From Candidatus Kapaibacterium sp. (lineage in GTDB: Bacteria; Bacteroidota; Ignavibacteria; Kapaibacteriales; Kapaibacteriaceae), in NCBI GenBank assembly GCA_018882585.1, contig VFFB01000014.1, positions 1-34,877 on the forward strand: 34,877 bases of DNA. Direction: 5' to 3'. Of the stretch, positions 1 to 7,953 are shown piece by piece. The notes below the pieces were generated by a model, which did no database searches, was not told the origin of the DNA, and worked only from the letters and a program-made list of their open reading frames with translations. The translations under genes were made by a program, and so were the position numbers. Each line of letters begins with the position of its first letter. Position 1 is the stretch's first letter.

Positions 1-660
1 GGCCTAAACCGCATCCGTGCCGAATTCATCAATCCTGACGGTTCATACGGGGCGATGTGCGGAAACGGAGGTCGTGCGATCACGGCATTTGCAAAGGCCA
101 TGGGACTGCGCACCGATGCCGATACTGACATTCTGCTCACCCTAAGCGGCGAGCGTTACACGGTGCGGTTTCGTGACGACAACACCATCGAGATCGACTT
201 CCCTGCTCCGCGCGCCGAACAGGACCTTCCGGTCGCAAGTCTTGAAGGCATTGATATACCTGCTTACTATGTCGACGTGCATTCCGATCACGTCGTCATC
301 GACGCCGATCCCCAACGGGTCGACCCTCGCCCCCTTCGACATCATCCGCACTTCCCTCGCGGCGTGAATGTAAACATGGTGCAGGTGATAGGGGGCGTCG
401 TACAACTGGCGACGTACGAGCGAGGCGTCGAGGGCGTGACCGGCGCCTGCGGCACCGGTGCCCTGAGCACGGCTCTGGCCCTGTGGCGCAGCGGACGATG
501 CGGCGACGACGTCTATCTTGTGCCTCCAAGCGGCCGGGCGCTCGAAGTGGCCATCCATCACACAGGCGCAACCGTCACAGGGCTCACGCTTCGCGGCGAC
601 GCGCTGGAAGACGCACCACCTGTTGAGTTTGATATGCAACACCGCACCTATATCCCATGA
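1..660 (+). CDS. dapF: Diaminopimelate epimerase, 5'-truncated by window edge
   Basis: Frame is open from position 1 (GLNRIRAEFINPDGSYGAMCGNGGRA); DapF active-site motifs MCGNGGR and GACGTGA; stop at 658-660. Confidence 0.95.
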   Translation, partial: GLNRIRAEFINPDGSYGAMCGNGGRAITAFAKAMGLRTDADTDILLTLSGERYTVRFRDDNTIEIDFPAPRAEQDLPVASLEGIDIPAYYVDVHSDHVVIDADPQRVDPRPLRHHPHFPRGVNVNMVQVIGGVVQLATYERGVEGVTGACGTGALSTALALWRSGRCGDDVYLVPPSGRALEVAIHHTGATVTGLTLRGDALEDAPPVEFDMQHRTYIP

Positions 661-1826
661 CCGATACCATCCTTGCTCGCATCCGTGCCGAGTTGCCGTC
701 AATGATCGAGACGCGCCGGCACCTACACCGTCATCCTGAGCTGTCCTTCCAGGAGTTCGAAACGTCGGCCTTTATCAAGCAACGCCTGGATGCACTTGGC
801 ATCTCCTGGCGCAGCGTCGCAGGCACGGGCGTCGTGGCCCATATCGGATCGGGTGATCGCTGCGTTGCCCTGCGGGCAGACATCGATGCCCTACCCATGC
901 ACGAGGAGACAGGACTGCCCTATGCATCGACCATGCCCGGCGTGATGCATGCGTGCGGGCACGATATGCACACAACGATGTTGCTGGCTGCGGCAGCCGT
1001 GCTGAAGGAACAGGAATCGTCGCTGGGTGGCGTGGTCAAGCTGCTGTTTCAACCCGGCGAAGAGCTGACGCCCGGCGGCGCCAGCATGATGATCGCCGAT
1101 GGGGCGTTGCAAGACCCCGTGCCATCGATGGTCTTTGGTCAGCACGTCTATCCCGATGCACCCATCGGCGAGCTCGGATTCGTTGCCGGCCCCATGATGG
1201 CCGCAGCCGACGAACTGTATTGGACGATCACGGGCTTTGGCGCTCATGCCGCACAGCCGCATCAGGGGCGCGACCCCATCATGGCCGCAACGGGGCTGGT
1301 GCACCATCTGCAAACCCTGATCACGAAACGCAAGAATCCGCTCGATGCCGGCGTGATCACCGTGACCAGCATTCATGGCGGAACGGCCACCAACATCATC
1401 CCTGACATGGTCGAGATGAAGGGAACGCTTCGATCGTTCAACCAGGAGTGGCGCGAGCAGGCATGGGCCTTCATCGAAGAGCAGTCTGTTGCCTATGCCA
1501 CGTTGCACGGCTGCGAGGCCAAGATCGAGATCCGCAAGGGCTATCCGCCGCTGGTGAACAGCGAGCATGCAGTCGCATTTGCCCGTAGCGTGGCGACCGG
1601 ACTTTCGTTGGCCACCACCGATTTCGAACCGAAGATGTGGGCCGAAGATTTTGCATTCTACACGCAGGTTGCACCAAGTTGCTTCTGGACGCTCGGTGTC
1701 CGCCCGGACGGCCTTGATCGCATGCCCGGACTGCACAACCCGCGGTTTGCCCCCTCGGAAGAGGCGATGATGACTGGAGCAGCGCTGATGGTATGCGTAG
1801 CAACAATGGCATTGGAGACGACATGA
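657..1826 (+). CDS. M20-family amidohydrolase (IAA-amino acid hydrolase/N-acyl amino acid or N-acetyl-DAP deacetylase-like)
   Basis: RRHLHRHPELSFQE, ALRADIDALPMHEETG, HACGHDMHTTMLL, FQPGEE; ATGA overlap with dapF. Confidence 0.9.
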   Translation: MTDTILARIRAELPSMIETRRHLHRHPELSFQEFETSAFIKQRLDALGISWRSVAGTGVVAHIGSGDRCVALRADIDALPMHEETGLPYASTMPGVMHACGHDMHTTMLLAAAAVLKEQESSLGGVVKLLFQPGEELTPGGASMMIADGALQDPVPSMVFGQHVYPDAPIGELGFVAGPMMAAADELYWTITGFGAHAAQPHQGRDPIMAATGLVHHLQTLITKRKNPLDAGVITVTSIHGGTATNIIPDMVEMKGTLRSFNQEWREQAWAFIEEQSVAYATLHGCEAKIEIRKGYPPLVNSEHAVAFARSVATGLSLATTDFEPKMWAEDFAFYTQVAPSCFWTLGVRPDGLDRMPGLHNPRFAPSEEAMMTGAALMVCVATMALETT

Positions 1827-2311
1827 CCTATCCACCTACACCGCAGGCAAGTCCGCTGCACCACCGGAATCTTGTCTTCACGATGGCCTACTCGATCCTT
1901 GCCGCAGGCGTTGGGGTCGGCCTTCGAGCGCTGATCGGTCGCGACCTGGGCTTGTTCCATCTTGTGACACTCGCCCCAACCTCGCTCTTTCTCATCACTG
2001 TTCCTCCGGTGTTCGCCGAGTACCGATACTGGCTGAAGAGGCTTGCGTGGTGGACCTTCGCTGCAGCACTTGGACTGACCGTGTGGATGGGTACGCTGAT
2101 GCTTCTTGACGGATTCCCCGCGCTGCTACAGCTTGTGGCTGGCACCGTCCTAGCGGAAATCGTGCTGATCGGAACGCTGCAGTTCGGATGTGAGCGCAAT
2201 CCCCATGTCACATGGAAAACCATCGTGATCATGGCCGTAGGGCTCGGATTGATCTATGCCCTCATCATGCTGTTCTCGGACCGTCTGTTTGGCTTTATCA
2301 GCGCTTCGTAA
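1823..2311 (+). CDS. Small polytopic membrane protein of unknown function
   Basis: In-frame ATG at 1823 overlaps the preceding stop (ATGA); about four hydrophobic segments. ORF track start (1793) is probably too early. Confidence 0.7.
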   Translation: MTYPPTPQASPLHHRNLVFTMAYSILAAGVGVGLRALIGRDLGLFHLVTLAPTSLFLITVPPVFAEYRYWLKRLAWWTFAAALGLTVWMGTLMLLDGFPALLQLVAGTVLAEIVLIGTLQFGCERNPHVTWKTIVIMAVGLGLIYALIMLFSDRLFGFISAS

Positions 2312-2317
2312 TGGCTA

Positions 2318-3577
2318 TCAGGCCAGACCACGGTCGGCGGCTGGACGTCGCAGCGTAAGCATCGTGATCTCGGGCGGAATGCCTATGCGCATGGGAGGGC
2401 CAACGGTGCCAATGCCGCGGTTGACGTAGACATGTTGGGCGCCAATGGCATACAAGCCTGCCCACTGCTTATAGACGTATTGTGCCGGACTCCATTCGAA
2501 GCCCATGAGTTGCACGCCAAGTTGTCCACCGTGCGTATGGCCGGCAAGCATAAGCCCAACGGGACTTCCTACAACTTCGCGTTCCCAGAACGTCGGGTCG
2601 TGGGCAAGCAGGATCACGGCATCCTCTTCGGTTGCGTCGCCCAGAGCCTGCTCCAGACGCGCAAACCGCTGTTTAAACCCAGTATTGTCCGTACCGGCAA
2701 TGACAAGGCGCTCGCTGCCGGCCGTCAGAATGCGACGCTCATTCACGAGCAGGTCAATGCCCCTTGACCGAATGGCCTTGACCAGGTCGGCGTGCTCGGC
2801 ATCGGTGTTGTAGTGGTCGTGATTGCCGAGCGAGGCGTAGACGCCTTCGGGCGCATGCAGCCGTTGAAGTTCACCATCGATGACGGCAAGCTCCGAGGGC
2901 TTTGCATTGACAAAATCGCCTGTGATGGCGATCATGTCGGGCTTGTGCATTGCCAGAATCCGCCGCACCTCCTGGAATGGTCGATGATCCGGAAAGGAAC
3001 CTGCATGGATGTCACTGATCTGGGCAAGCCGCATCCCCTCGAAGGCACGCGGCAGGTTGGGGATCACGACATCGAGTTCGTAGACCTGAAAATCGTACAG
3101 TGTCCGATACATGCCATTTCCAACAAGCACATACGGAACGGCCGAGAGCGACCAGCCGGCCTTCCCGAAGAAGTCACGTCGCGTCATGACCGAGGCGTCT
3201 TCGGCAGACGCCACGACGTCGCTGTCCGTACTGCGAAAACGCCGCATCAGCCATGACGCTGCAGCCTTGCAGGCACGCACTGCATCCTTCACCAGCAGGA
3301 CGATACCAATGGCCAGTTTGGGCATAGACCAAAGGGTGAACAGACCCATCAGCACAACATCCACGCCATCCATTCGGAAAAAGTGGCGGCGGTACACCAC
3401 GTACCAGTACAGGCTGAACATCGTAAGCGACGTCAGCCACATTGACCGGTGCCACCAGCGGTTCATGGAATGTCGTTGCACAAATCGCGTCCAGTGTCCC
3501 AGCACATAGGCGTCCAGCGCCATCAGCACCAGTCCCAGCACGATGGAAAACGCAATGATGTTCGGTTGTTCTTTCAT
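2318..3577 (-). CDS. Membrane-anchored metallophosphoesterase (YkuE-like)
   Basis: N-terminal hydrophobic helices; LAQISDIHAGSF, ITGDFVN, SLGNHDHY, LLAHDP, LAGHTHGGQLG metallophosphatase motifs; ATGA overlap with upstream gene. Confidence 0.9.
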   Translation of the reverse strand: MKEQPNIIAFSIVLGLVLMALDAYVLGHWTRFVQRHSMNRWWHRSMWLTSLTMFSLYWYVVYRRHFFRMDGVDVVLMGLFTLWSMPKLAIGIVLLVKDAVRACKAAASWLMRRFRSTDSDVVASAEDASVMTRRDFFGKAGWSLSAVPYVLVGNGMYRTLYDFQVYELDVVIPNLPRAFEGMRLAQISDIHAGSFPDHRPFQEVRRILAMHKPDMIAITGDFVNAKPSELAVIDGELQRLHAPEGVYASLGNHDHYNTDAEHADLVKAIRSRGIDLLVNERRILTAGSERLVIAGTDNTGFKQRFARLEQALGDATEEDAVILLAHDPTFWEREVVGSPVGLMLAGHTHGGQLGVQLMGFEWSPAQYVYKQWAGLYAIGAQHVYVNRGIGTVGPPMRIGIPPEITMLTLRRPAADRGLA

Positions 3578-4494
3578 GCAGACGGAGTCGTCTTCAACGT
3601 GATAAACAGCGCGGTTGCTTCGGCCACCAGGTCATTCGTGTTATCGTCCCGGATCTCCCCTCGGAGCATGTTCTTGCGGCCGCGGATCTCTTCGACCCAT
3701 GCTTTGATGTTGTACGTGTGGTGAACAAGCATCGGACGTCGGAAGTTCACCTGTAGTGATGCTGTCGGTGCCTTGATCGAGCGCCGACTCAGACACTTCC
3801 CCATCGTCTCGTCAAGCAACAGCGACACGTAGCCGCCGTGTACGGTTTGCAGCGAGCCGTGCATGCGCTCGTCAGGCACCAGCCATGTCCGCACGCAATC
3901 ATCTGCCGTATCATACACGAAGCTCAGACGCAACGACGATGGATTAGCCCCACCACATCCAACGCACATGTTCTCCGCTCGTGGACGGATGATCTCATAC
4001 CGGGCATCATCAAGGGGGCGAAGCGGGACCATTGCTCGCGATACTTCATCGTGATAGGCAAAGAGCGGGCCCCACGGCGTGATGCGTTCGGCCACCGACA
4101 TTGCCACGCTGGGAGCCAGGCGTCCGTAGTCGCCCACGGGTGCGACGTGATACAGCACACCGTCGGCCGTATATGCCAACGCAGATGGTTGAAACCGTAC
4201 CGTCAGACCTGCGGCATAACCAAGGTCTGTACCATCGAAGCGCGTGAACACAATGGGCGTATCGGCGGGACGGAAGAAGTTCATCTCGTCGCCGCACCTG
4301 GCCACGTACGGATAGTCGGGGTAGAGTGGATTAGCCGTCCGAGCCAGCCGCCGAAACGCGTAATCCAGAAACCACGGATCGTCGTGTACGGCCCCATCTA
4401 ACGTCAGGACGCCACGATCCGACACGTCGTAGAAGAATTCGCGTTTCATGGGTTGCTGAGACATTTCCGACGCCATTGACGATGCAAGACGCAC
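3574..4494 (-). CDS. Two-domain protein: N-terminal DUF4505/UPF0598-like domain fused to C-terminal PaaI/THEM4-type hotdog thioesterase
   Basis: N-terminal KREFFYDVSDRGVLTLDG...YPYVARCGDEMNFFRPADTPIVFT resembles the UPF0598 consensus as I recall it; C-terminal CVGCGGANPSSLRLSF...VHGGYVSLLLDETMGKCL...ASLQVNFRRPM is typical of hotdog thioesterases. The N-terminal start could be one of the downstream Met codons. Confidence 0.8.
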   Translation of the reverse strand: MRLASSMASEMSQQPMKREFFYDVSDRGVLTLDGAVHDDPWFLDYAFRRLARTANPLYPDYPYVARCGDEMNFFRPADTPIVFTRFDGTDLGYAAGLTVRFQPSALAYTADGVLYHVAPVGDYGRLAPSVAMSVAERITPWGPLFAYHDEVSRAMVPLRPLDDARYEIIRPRAENMCVGCGGANPSSLRLSFVYDTADDCVRTWLVPDERMHGSLQTVHGGYVSLLLDETMGKCLSRRSIKAPTASLQVNFRRPMLVHHTYNIKAWVEEIRGRKNMLRGEIRDDNTNDLVAEATALFITLKTTPSA

Positions 4495-4513
4495 ATTCGC
4501 GTAGTTGTGCTCG

Positions 4514-6160
4514 TTACATCACCTCGGGAGCGCCAACGCCCAGCACGGCAAGTCCGTTGCGCATCGCGCGACGGGTCACCTCGGCAAGAAGCAACCTTGC
4601 CCCTTGCACTGCAGGCTCGGAGCCCAGAATACGGCAGTCGTGATAGAAGTTGTGGTACGCTGCAGCAAGGTCGCGCAGGTATTCGGCCACAGTATGTGGT
4701 TCGAGCTGGTCGGCAGCACGCTCAACAACCTGCCGGAAGCGGGACAGAAGCGTGATGAGTTCGAGCTCGCGTTCATGTGCCAACACGTGCAGGTCGGCCG
4801 ACTCGTCAACGGCAATGCCCTGCTCGGCGGCCTTGCGAAGGATCGAGGCGATCCGGGCGTGCGCATACTGCAGATAGAAGACGGGATTCTTGTCGCCTTC
4901 TTCCTTGGCCAGACCAAGGTCGAACTCAAGGTGTGTACCGGCGGCCCGCATCACGAAGAAGAACCGTACCACGTCGGCGCCGACTTCGTCGATCAGCTCG
5001 TCGAGCGTGAACGACTTACCGGAGCGCTTCGAGAACTTCACGACCTCGCCGTTTTCCACGAACGTGACCATCTGGTGGATGACGACGCGAACCTTCGAAG
5101 CGTCCTGTCCAAGTGCCGTAACGCCTGCAAGCACGTCCGGTATGGTCGCGATATGATCGGCGCCAAAGATGTCCACCAGCATATCATAGCCCTGGGCGAG
5201 CTTACCTGCATGGTAAGCGATGTCGGGCAGACGGTACGTCGGTTCACCCGACGATTTCACGATAACCTTGTCCTGTTGTTGTCCAAGCTCAGTAAGTGCA
5301 AGCCACGTTGCTCCGTCCTTTTCGTACACAAGTCCCCGCTGGCGCAGGGCTTCGATCGTGGCTGTGATCTTCCCTTCGGTGTACAGCGAGTCCTCGTTGA
5401 AAAACACGTCGTGGTGGATGTTCAGCGAGTCGAGTGTCTTCTTGATCAGGTCGAAGCACCATTGCTCGCCGGCGCGCCGACAAAACGCACGGCGTTCGTC
5501 ATCCGAGCAGGCCTCGTATGCATCTTGTCGCGTGGCCACGATGTCATCGGCGATGGCATGGATGTACTCTCCGTGGTAGCCATCCTCGGGGAACGGGAAC
5601 TCCGGGTCGCCAAGACGATGACGGACGCGAGCATCAATACTCTCGCCCAGTTTATTCATCTGGTTACCGGCATTGTTGAAGTAGTATTCCCGCGTCACCG
5701 CGAAGCCGCACCAGGCCAGCAGATTCGCAATGGTGTCACCAACGGCACAGTTTCGGCCGTGGCCGGCGTGCAGAGGGCCCGTCGGATTTGCGCTCACGTA
5801 TTCGACGTTCACGGTACGTCCGCCTCCGATATCCGATCGGCCCACGTCTGCACCCTGCTCGATCATCGTTCGCAGCATATCGTGGAACGCGGCAGCGTCG
5901 AACGTGATATTGATGAAGCCGGGGCCGGCGATCTCGATGGATTGCACGAAGGGCACGTCATTACCAAGCGCATCGACGATCGACTGTGCGATCGCCCGGG
6001 GATTACCTCGCATCGACTTGGCAAGGGCCATGGCAACGGTGGTCGAAAGGTGTCCCTGCCCTTGTTGCCGTGGGATCTCGAACACCACGTTTGTATCCGA
6101 AGGGGCGTTGATCGACGCCAGTGCGCGCTGCAGGTGTGACTCGACGTACGTGTGAAGCAT
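4514..6160 (-). CDS. argS: Arginyl-tRNA synthetase
   Basis: NVEYVSANPTGPLHAGHGRNCAVGDTIANLL (HIGH-type motif), KFSKRSGKSFTLDELIDEVGADVVRFFFVMR, C-terminal DALR-like anticodon-binding region. Confidence 0.97.
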   Translation of the reverse strand: MLHTYVESHLQRALASINAPSDTNVVFEIPRQQGQGHLSTTVAMALAKSMRGNPRAIAQSIVDALGNDVPFVQSIEIAGPGFINITFDAAAFHDMLRTMIEQGADVGRSDIGGGRTVNVEYVSANPTGPLHAGHGRNCAVGDTIANLLAWCGFAVTREYYFNNAGNQMNKLGESIDARVRHRLGDPEFPFPEDGYHGEYIHAIADDIVATRQDAYEACSDDERRAFCRRAGEQWCFDLIKKTLDSLNIHHDVFFNEDSLYTEGKITATIEALRQRGLVYEKDGATWLALTELGQQQDKVIVKSSGEPTYRLPDIAYHAGKLAQGYDMLVDIFGADHIATIPDVLAGVTALGQDASKVRVVIHQMVTFVENGEVVKFSKRSGKSFTLDELIDEVGADVVRFFFVMRAAGTHLEFDLGLAKEEGDKNPVFYLQYAHARIASILRKAAEQGIAVDESADLHVLAHERELELITLLSRFRQVVERAADQLEPHTVAEYLRDLAAAYHNFYHDCRILGSEPAVQGARLLLAEVTRRAMRNGLAVLGVGAPEVM

Positions 6161-6169
6161 GATGTCGTA

Positions 6170-6577
6170 TCAGACAGTTCGTTTGGAAAGGGTGATGGCC
6201 TTGGCGGCACCTGCGGGTGTCAGCGTATAGGCTTTCGCGTCGCCCCACAGTCGCTCCAGCTTGTAGAAGTCTCGAGCCTCGGGGAGCATGACGTGAACAC
6301 AGATGTCAAAGAAATCCAGGATAACCCACGATCCCGATGTCTTCCCGGTGATGCGGGCATTTCCCATGCCGAGGCCTTTGCAGGCAACGGCCACTGCGTC
6401 GGTCACAGCGCGGACCTGGGCATCAGAATCGGCCGTGACGATCACGAAGAAAGCAGCCGGCGCGTGTTCGATCTCGTTCATGTCGAGGATCACGATATCG
6501 TGAGCCAGCTTGTCTTGGGCGACACGTGCACAGAGCACGGCCTGACCTTTTTGCGACCTTGGTTTTGAGTATGCCAC
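6170..6577 (-). CDS. rsfS: Ribosomal silencing factor RsfS
   Basis: KLAHDIVILDMNEIEHAPAAFFVIVTADSDAQVRAVTDAV...GSWVILDFFDICVHVMLPEARDFYKLERLWGDA is characteristic of RsfS/DUF143. Confidence 0.93.
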   Translation of the reverse strand: MAYSKPRSQKGQAVLCARVAQDKLAHDIVILDMNEIEHAPAAFFVIVTADSDAQVRAVTDAVAVACKGLGMGNARITGKTSGSWVILDFFDICVHVMLPEARDFYKLERLWGDAKAYTLTPAGAAKAITLSKRTV

Positions 6578-6610
6578 CGATGTTGGTTCAGTCTGTGAGA
6601 GAAGATTGTT

Positions 6611-7054
6611 TCATTCCTGGAAGGGTGCGAGGGCCGCAATATCGCTCCCAAGCACCACGCTAGCGCGGACAAACAACATTGAATCGATTCGAGGCTCGAC
6701 AAGGGAGTCAGCGATGCCGAGCACCTTGGCGACCTTCACGCAGGACGAACGGTCGCCCATGCGGTCCAGCACGCTCGACTGTTGTTGCGGGACGGGCGAC
6801 GTCGAGAGCTCGACGACGTCGAATCCCCGCTCTCGCAAATAGGTCAGCACGCGTTTGCCTGCGCCGCGCACGCCAGACGCGTTGACGATCTCGCATTGAA
6901 TCACCGTTTTGACCTCGCCGGCGTCTTCAACGAACGGCGTCACAGGAGGGTACAGCATCCGTTGCACGAAGGCGCCCACCAGCAGCACGACCACTGCGGC
7001 CAGCGTTCCGATGACCGTCCACCAGGCGATCGTTCGACGAGCCAGACGCCTCAT
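6611..7054 (-). CDS. Single-TM protein with LytR_C (LytR/CpsA/Psr C-terminal) domain
   Basis: N-terminal TM helix followed by VIQCEIVNASGVRGAGKRVLTYLRERGFDVVEL, typical of LytR_C; ATGA overlap with the sigma factor gene. Confidence 0.8.
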   Translation of the reverse strand: MRRLARRTIAWWTVIGTLAAVVVLLVGAFVQRMLYPPVTPFVEDAGEVKTVIQCEIVNASGVRGAGKRVLTYLRERGFDVVELSTSPVPQQQSSVLDRMGDRSSCVKVAKVLGIADSLVEPRIDSMLFVRASVVLGSDIAALAPFQE

Positions 7055-7692
7055 GCCTCAGCGTCTCCACGCATGTAGTCATCAAAGATCATTTCATGCC
7101 GCACAAGCTGCTTGTACAGCATCTTGCGGGCACGGAACAGATGTGCCTTGACGGTACCAAGGGGATGTCCCAGTCGGTCGGCAATCTCCTGGTAGTCCAG
7201 CTCCTCCTCATGTCGCAGCCGAATCACCTCGCGGTACTTCTCGGGAAGCGTCCGCAGTGCCTGCTGCAGCTTTTCTGAGCGCTCGCTTGCAAGGGCCTGC
7301 ACATCGGGCGTCGGGCCGTGATCACGTGGATCAACGAACATCTGCCCACCGTCCTTTGTCGTGACCGGTGCATCCAGCGACACCGGTGTCAGCCGTTGGC
7401 GACGCAGATGGTCGATGCACTTGTTCGATGCGATCTTGAACAGCCAGCGCGAGAACGGATACTCGAATCGAAACGATGGCAGGGCCGCAAATGCCTTTGC
7501 GAAGGTCTCCTGCGTGATATCCCTGACGTCCTCCTCGTTCCGAATCATCTTCCGGATCAGAAAGGAGACGATCTTTCGGTACTTGCGTTCTAGCGCAGCA
7601 AACGCGTCGGTGTTGCCGCCAAGGACGTCGCGGATAACGGCCTCATCCTGCGCCGACGAATCGTCGATCTCGTCCCGAATCGTGTCAGTCAT
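7051..7692 (-). CDS. ECF-type RNA polymerase sigma-70 family factor
   Basis: Region 2: DITQETFAKAFAALPSFRFEYPFSRWLFKIASNKCIDHLRR; region 4: LPEKYREVIRLRHEEELDYQEIADRLGHPLGTVKAHLFRARKMLYKQL. Confidence 0.93.
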   Translation of the reverse strand: MTDTIRDEIDDSSAQDEAVIRDVLGGNTDAFAALERKYRKIVSFLIRKMIRNEEDVRDITQETFAKAFAALPSFRFEYPFSRWLFKIASNKCIDHLRRQRLTPVSLDAPVTTKDGGQMFVDPRDHGPTPDVQALASERSEKLQQALRTLPEKYREVIRLRHEEELDYQEIADRLGHPLGTVKAHLFRARKMLYKQLVRHEMIFDDYMRGDAEA

Positions 7693-7714
7693 AGATGGCC
7701 CTGGCGGGCATATG

Positions 7715-7801
7715 CGGAAAGGGCGGGATTCGAACCCGCGGTACCGTTACCGGTACACACGCTTTCCAGGCGTGCCAATTCAACCACTCTTGCACCTTTC
7801 C
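7715..7801 (-). tRNA. tRNA-Ser(GGA)
   Basis: Minus strand GGAAAGG...CCTTTCC acceptor stem, G discriminator, anticodon arm CACGC-CTGGAAA-GCGTG (GGA), long variable arm TACCGGTAACGGTA, T arm GCGGGTTCGAATCCCGC; CCA not encoded. Confidence 0.96.
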
Positions 7802-7910
7802 GTAGACAGCGAATATAACACCTTGCCGGTCTTCCCCGAAGAAGGACCGCTAAGTGACCGGTATGCAGTCGTGTATCAAGGCTTTACGAATGAACGCAAA
7901 TTCTGTACAA

Positions 7911-7932
7911 CTTCGTAACTTCACGTACGAAG
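7911..7932 (+). promoter_or_regulatory. 7-bp perfect inverted repeat upstream of the LD-carboxypeptidase gene (possible operator or 5'UTR hairpin)
   Basis: CTTCGTA-acttcacg-TACGAAG, 21 nt between repeat end and start codon at 7954; TTACGAA also occurs at 7884-7890. Confidence 0.35.
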
Positions 7933-7953
7933 CGGAATTCTACCGTTACAGCT

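Noticed and set aside
891-1835. 314-aa minus-strand ORF opposite the M20 gene
   Set aside because: Antisense shadow typical of GC-rich coding DNA; M20 motifs on the plus strand are clear.
4505-6139. 544-aa plus-strand ORF antisense to argS
   Set aside because: Exact shadow of argS in the complementary frame; Cys/His/Arg-rich translation with no recognisable family motif, while argS is unambiguous.
7361-7918. 185-aa plus-strand ORF running through the tRNA-Ser locus
   Set aside because: Overlaps the sigma factor and the tRNA on the other strand; no family resemblance.
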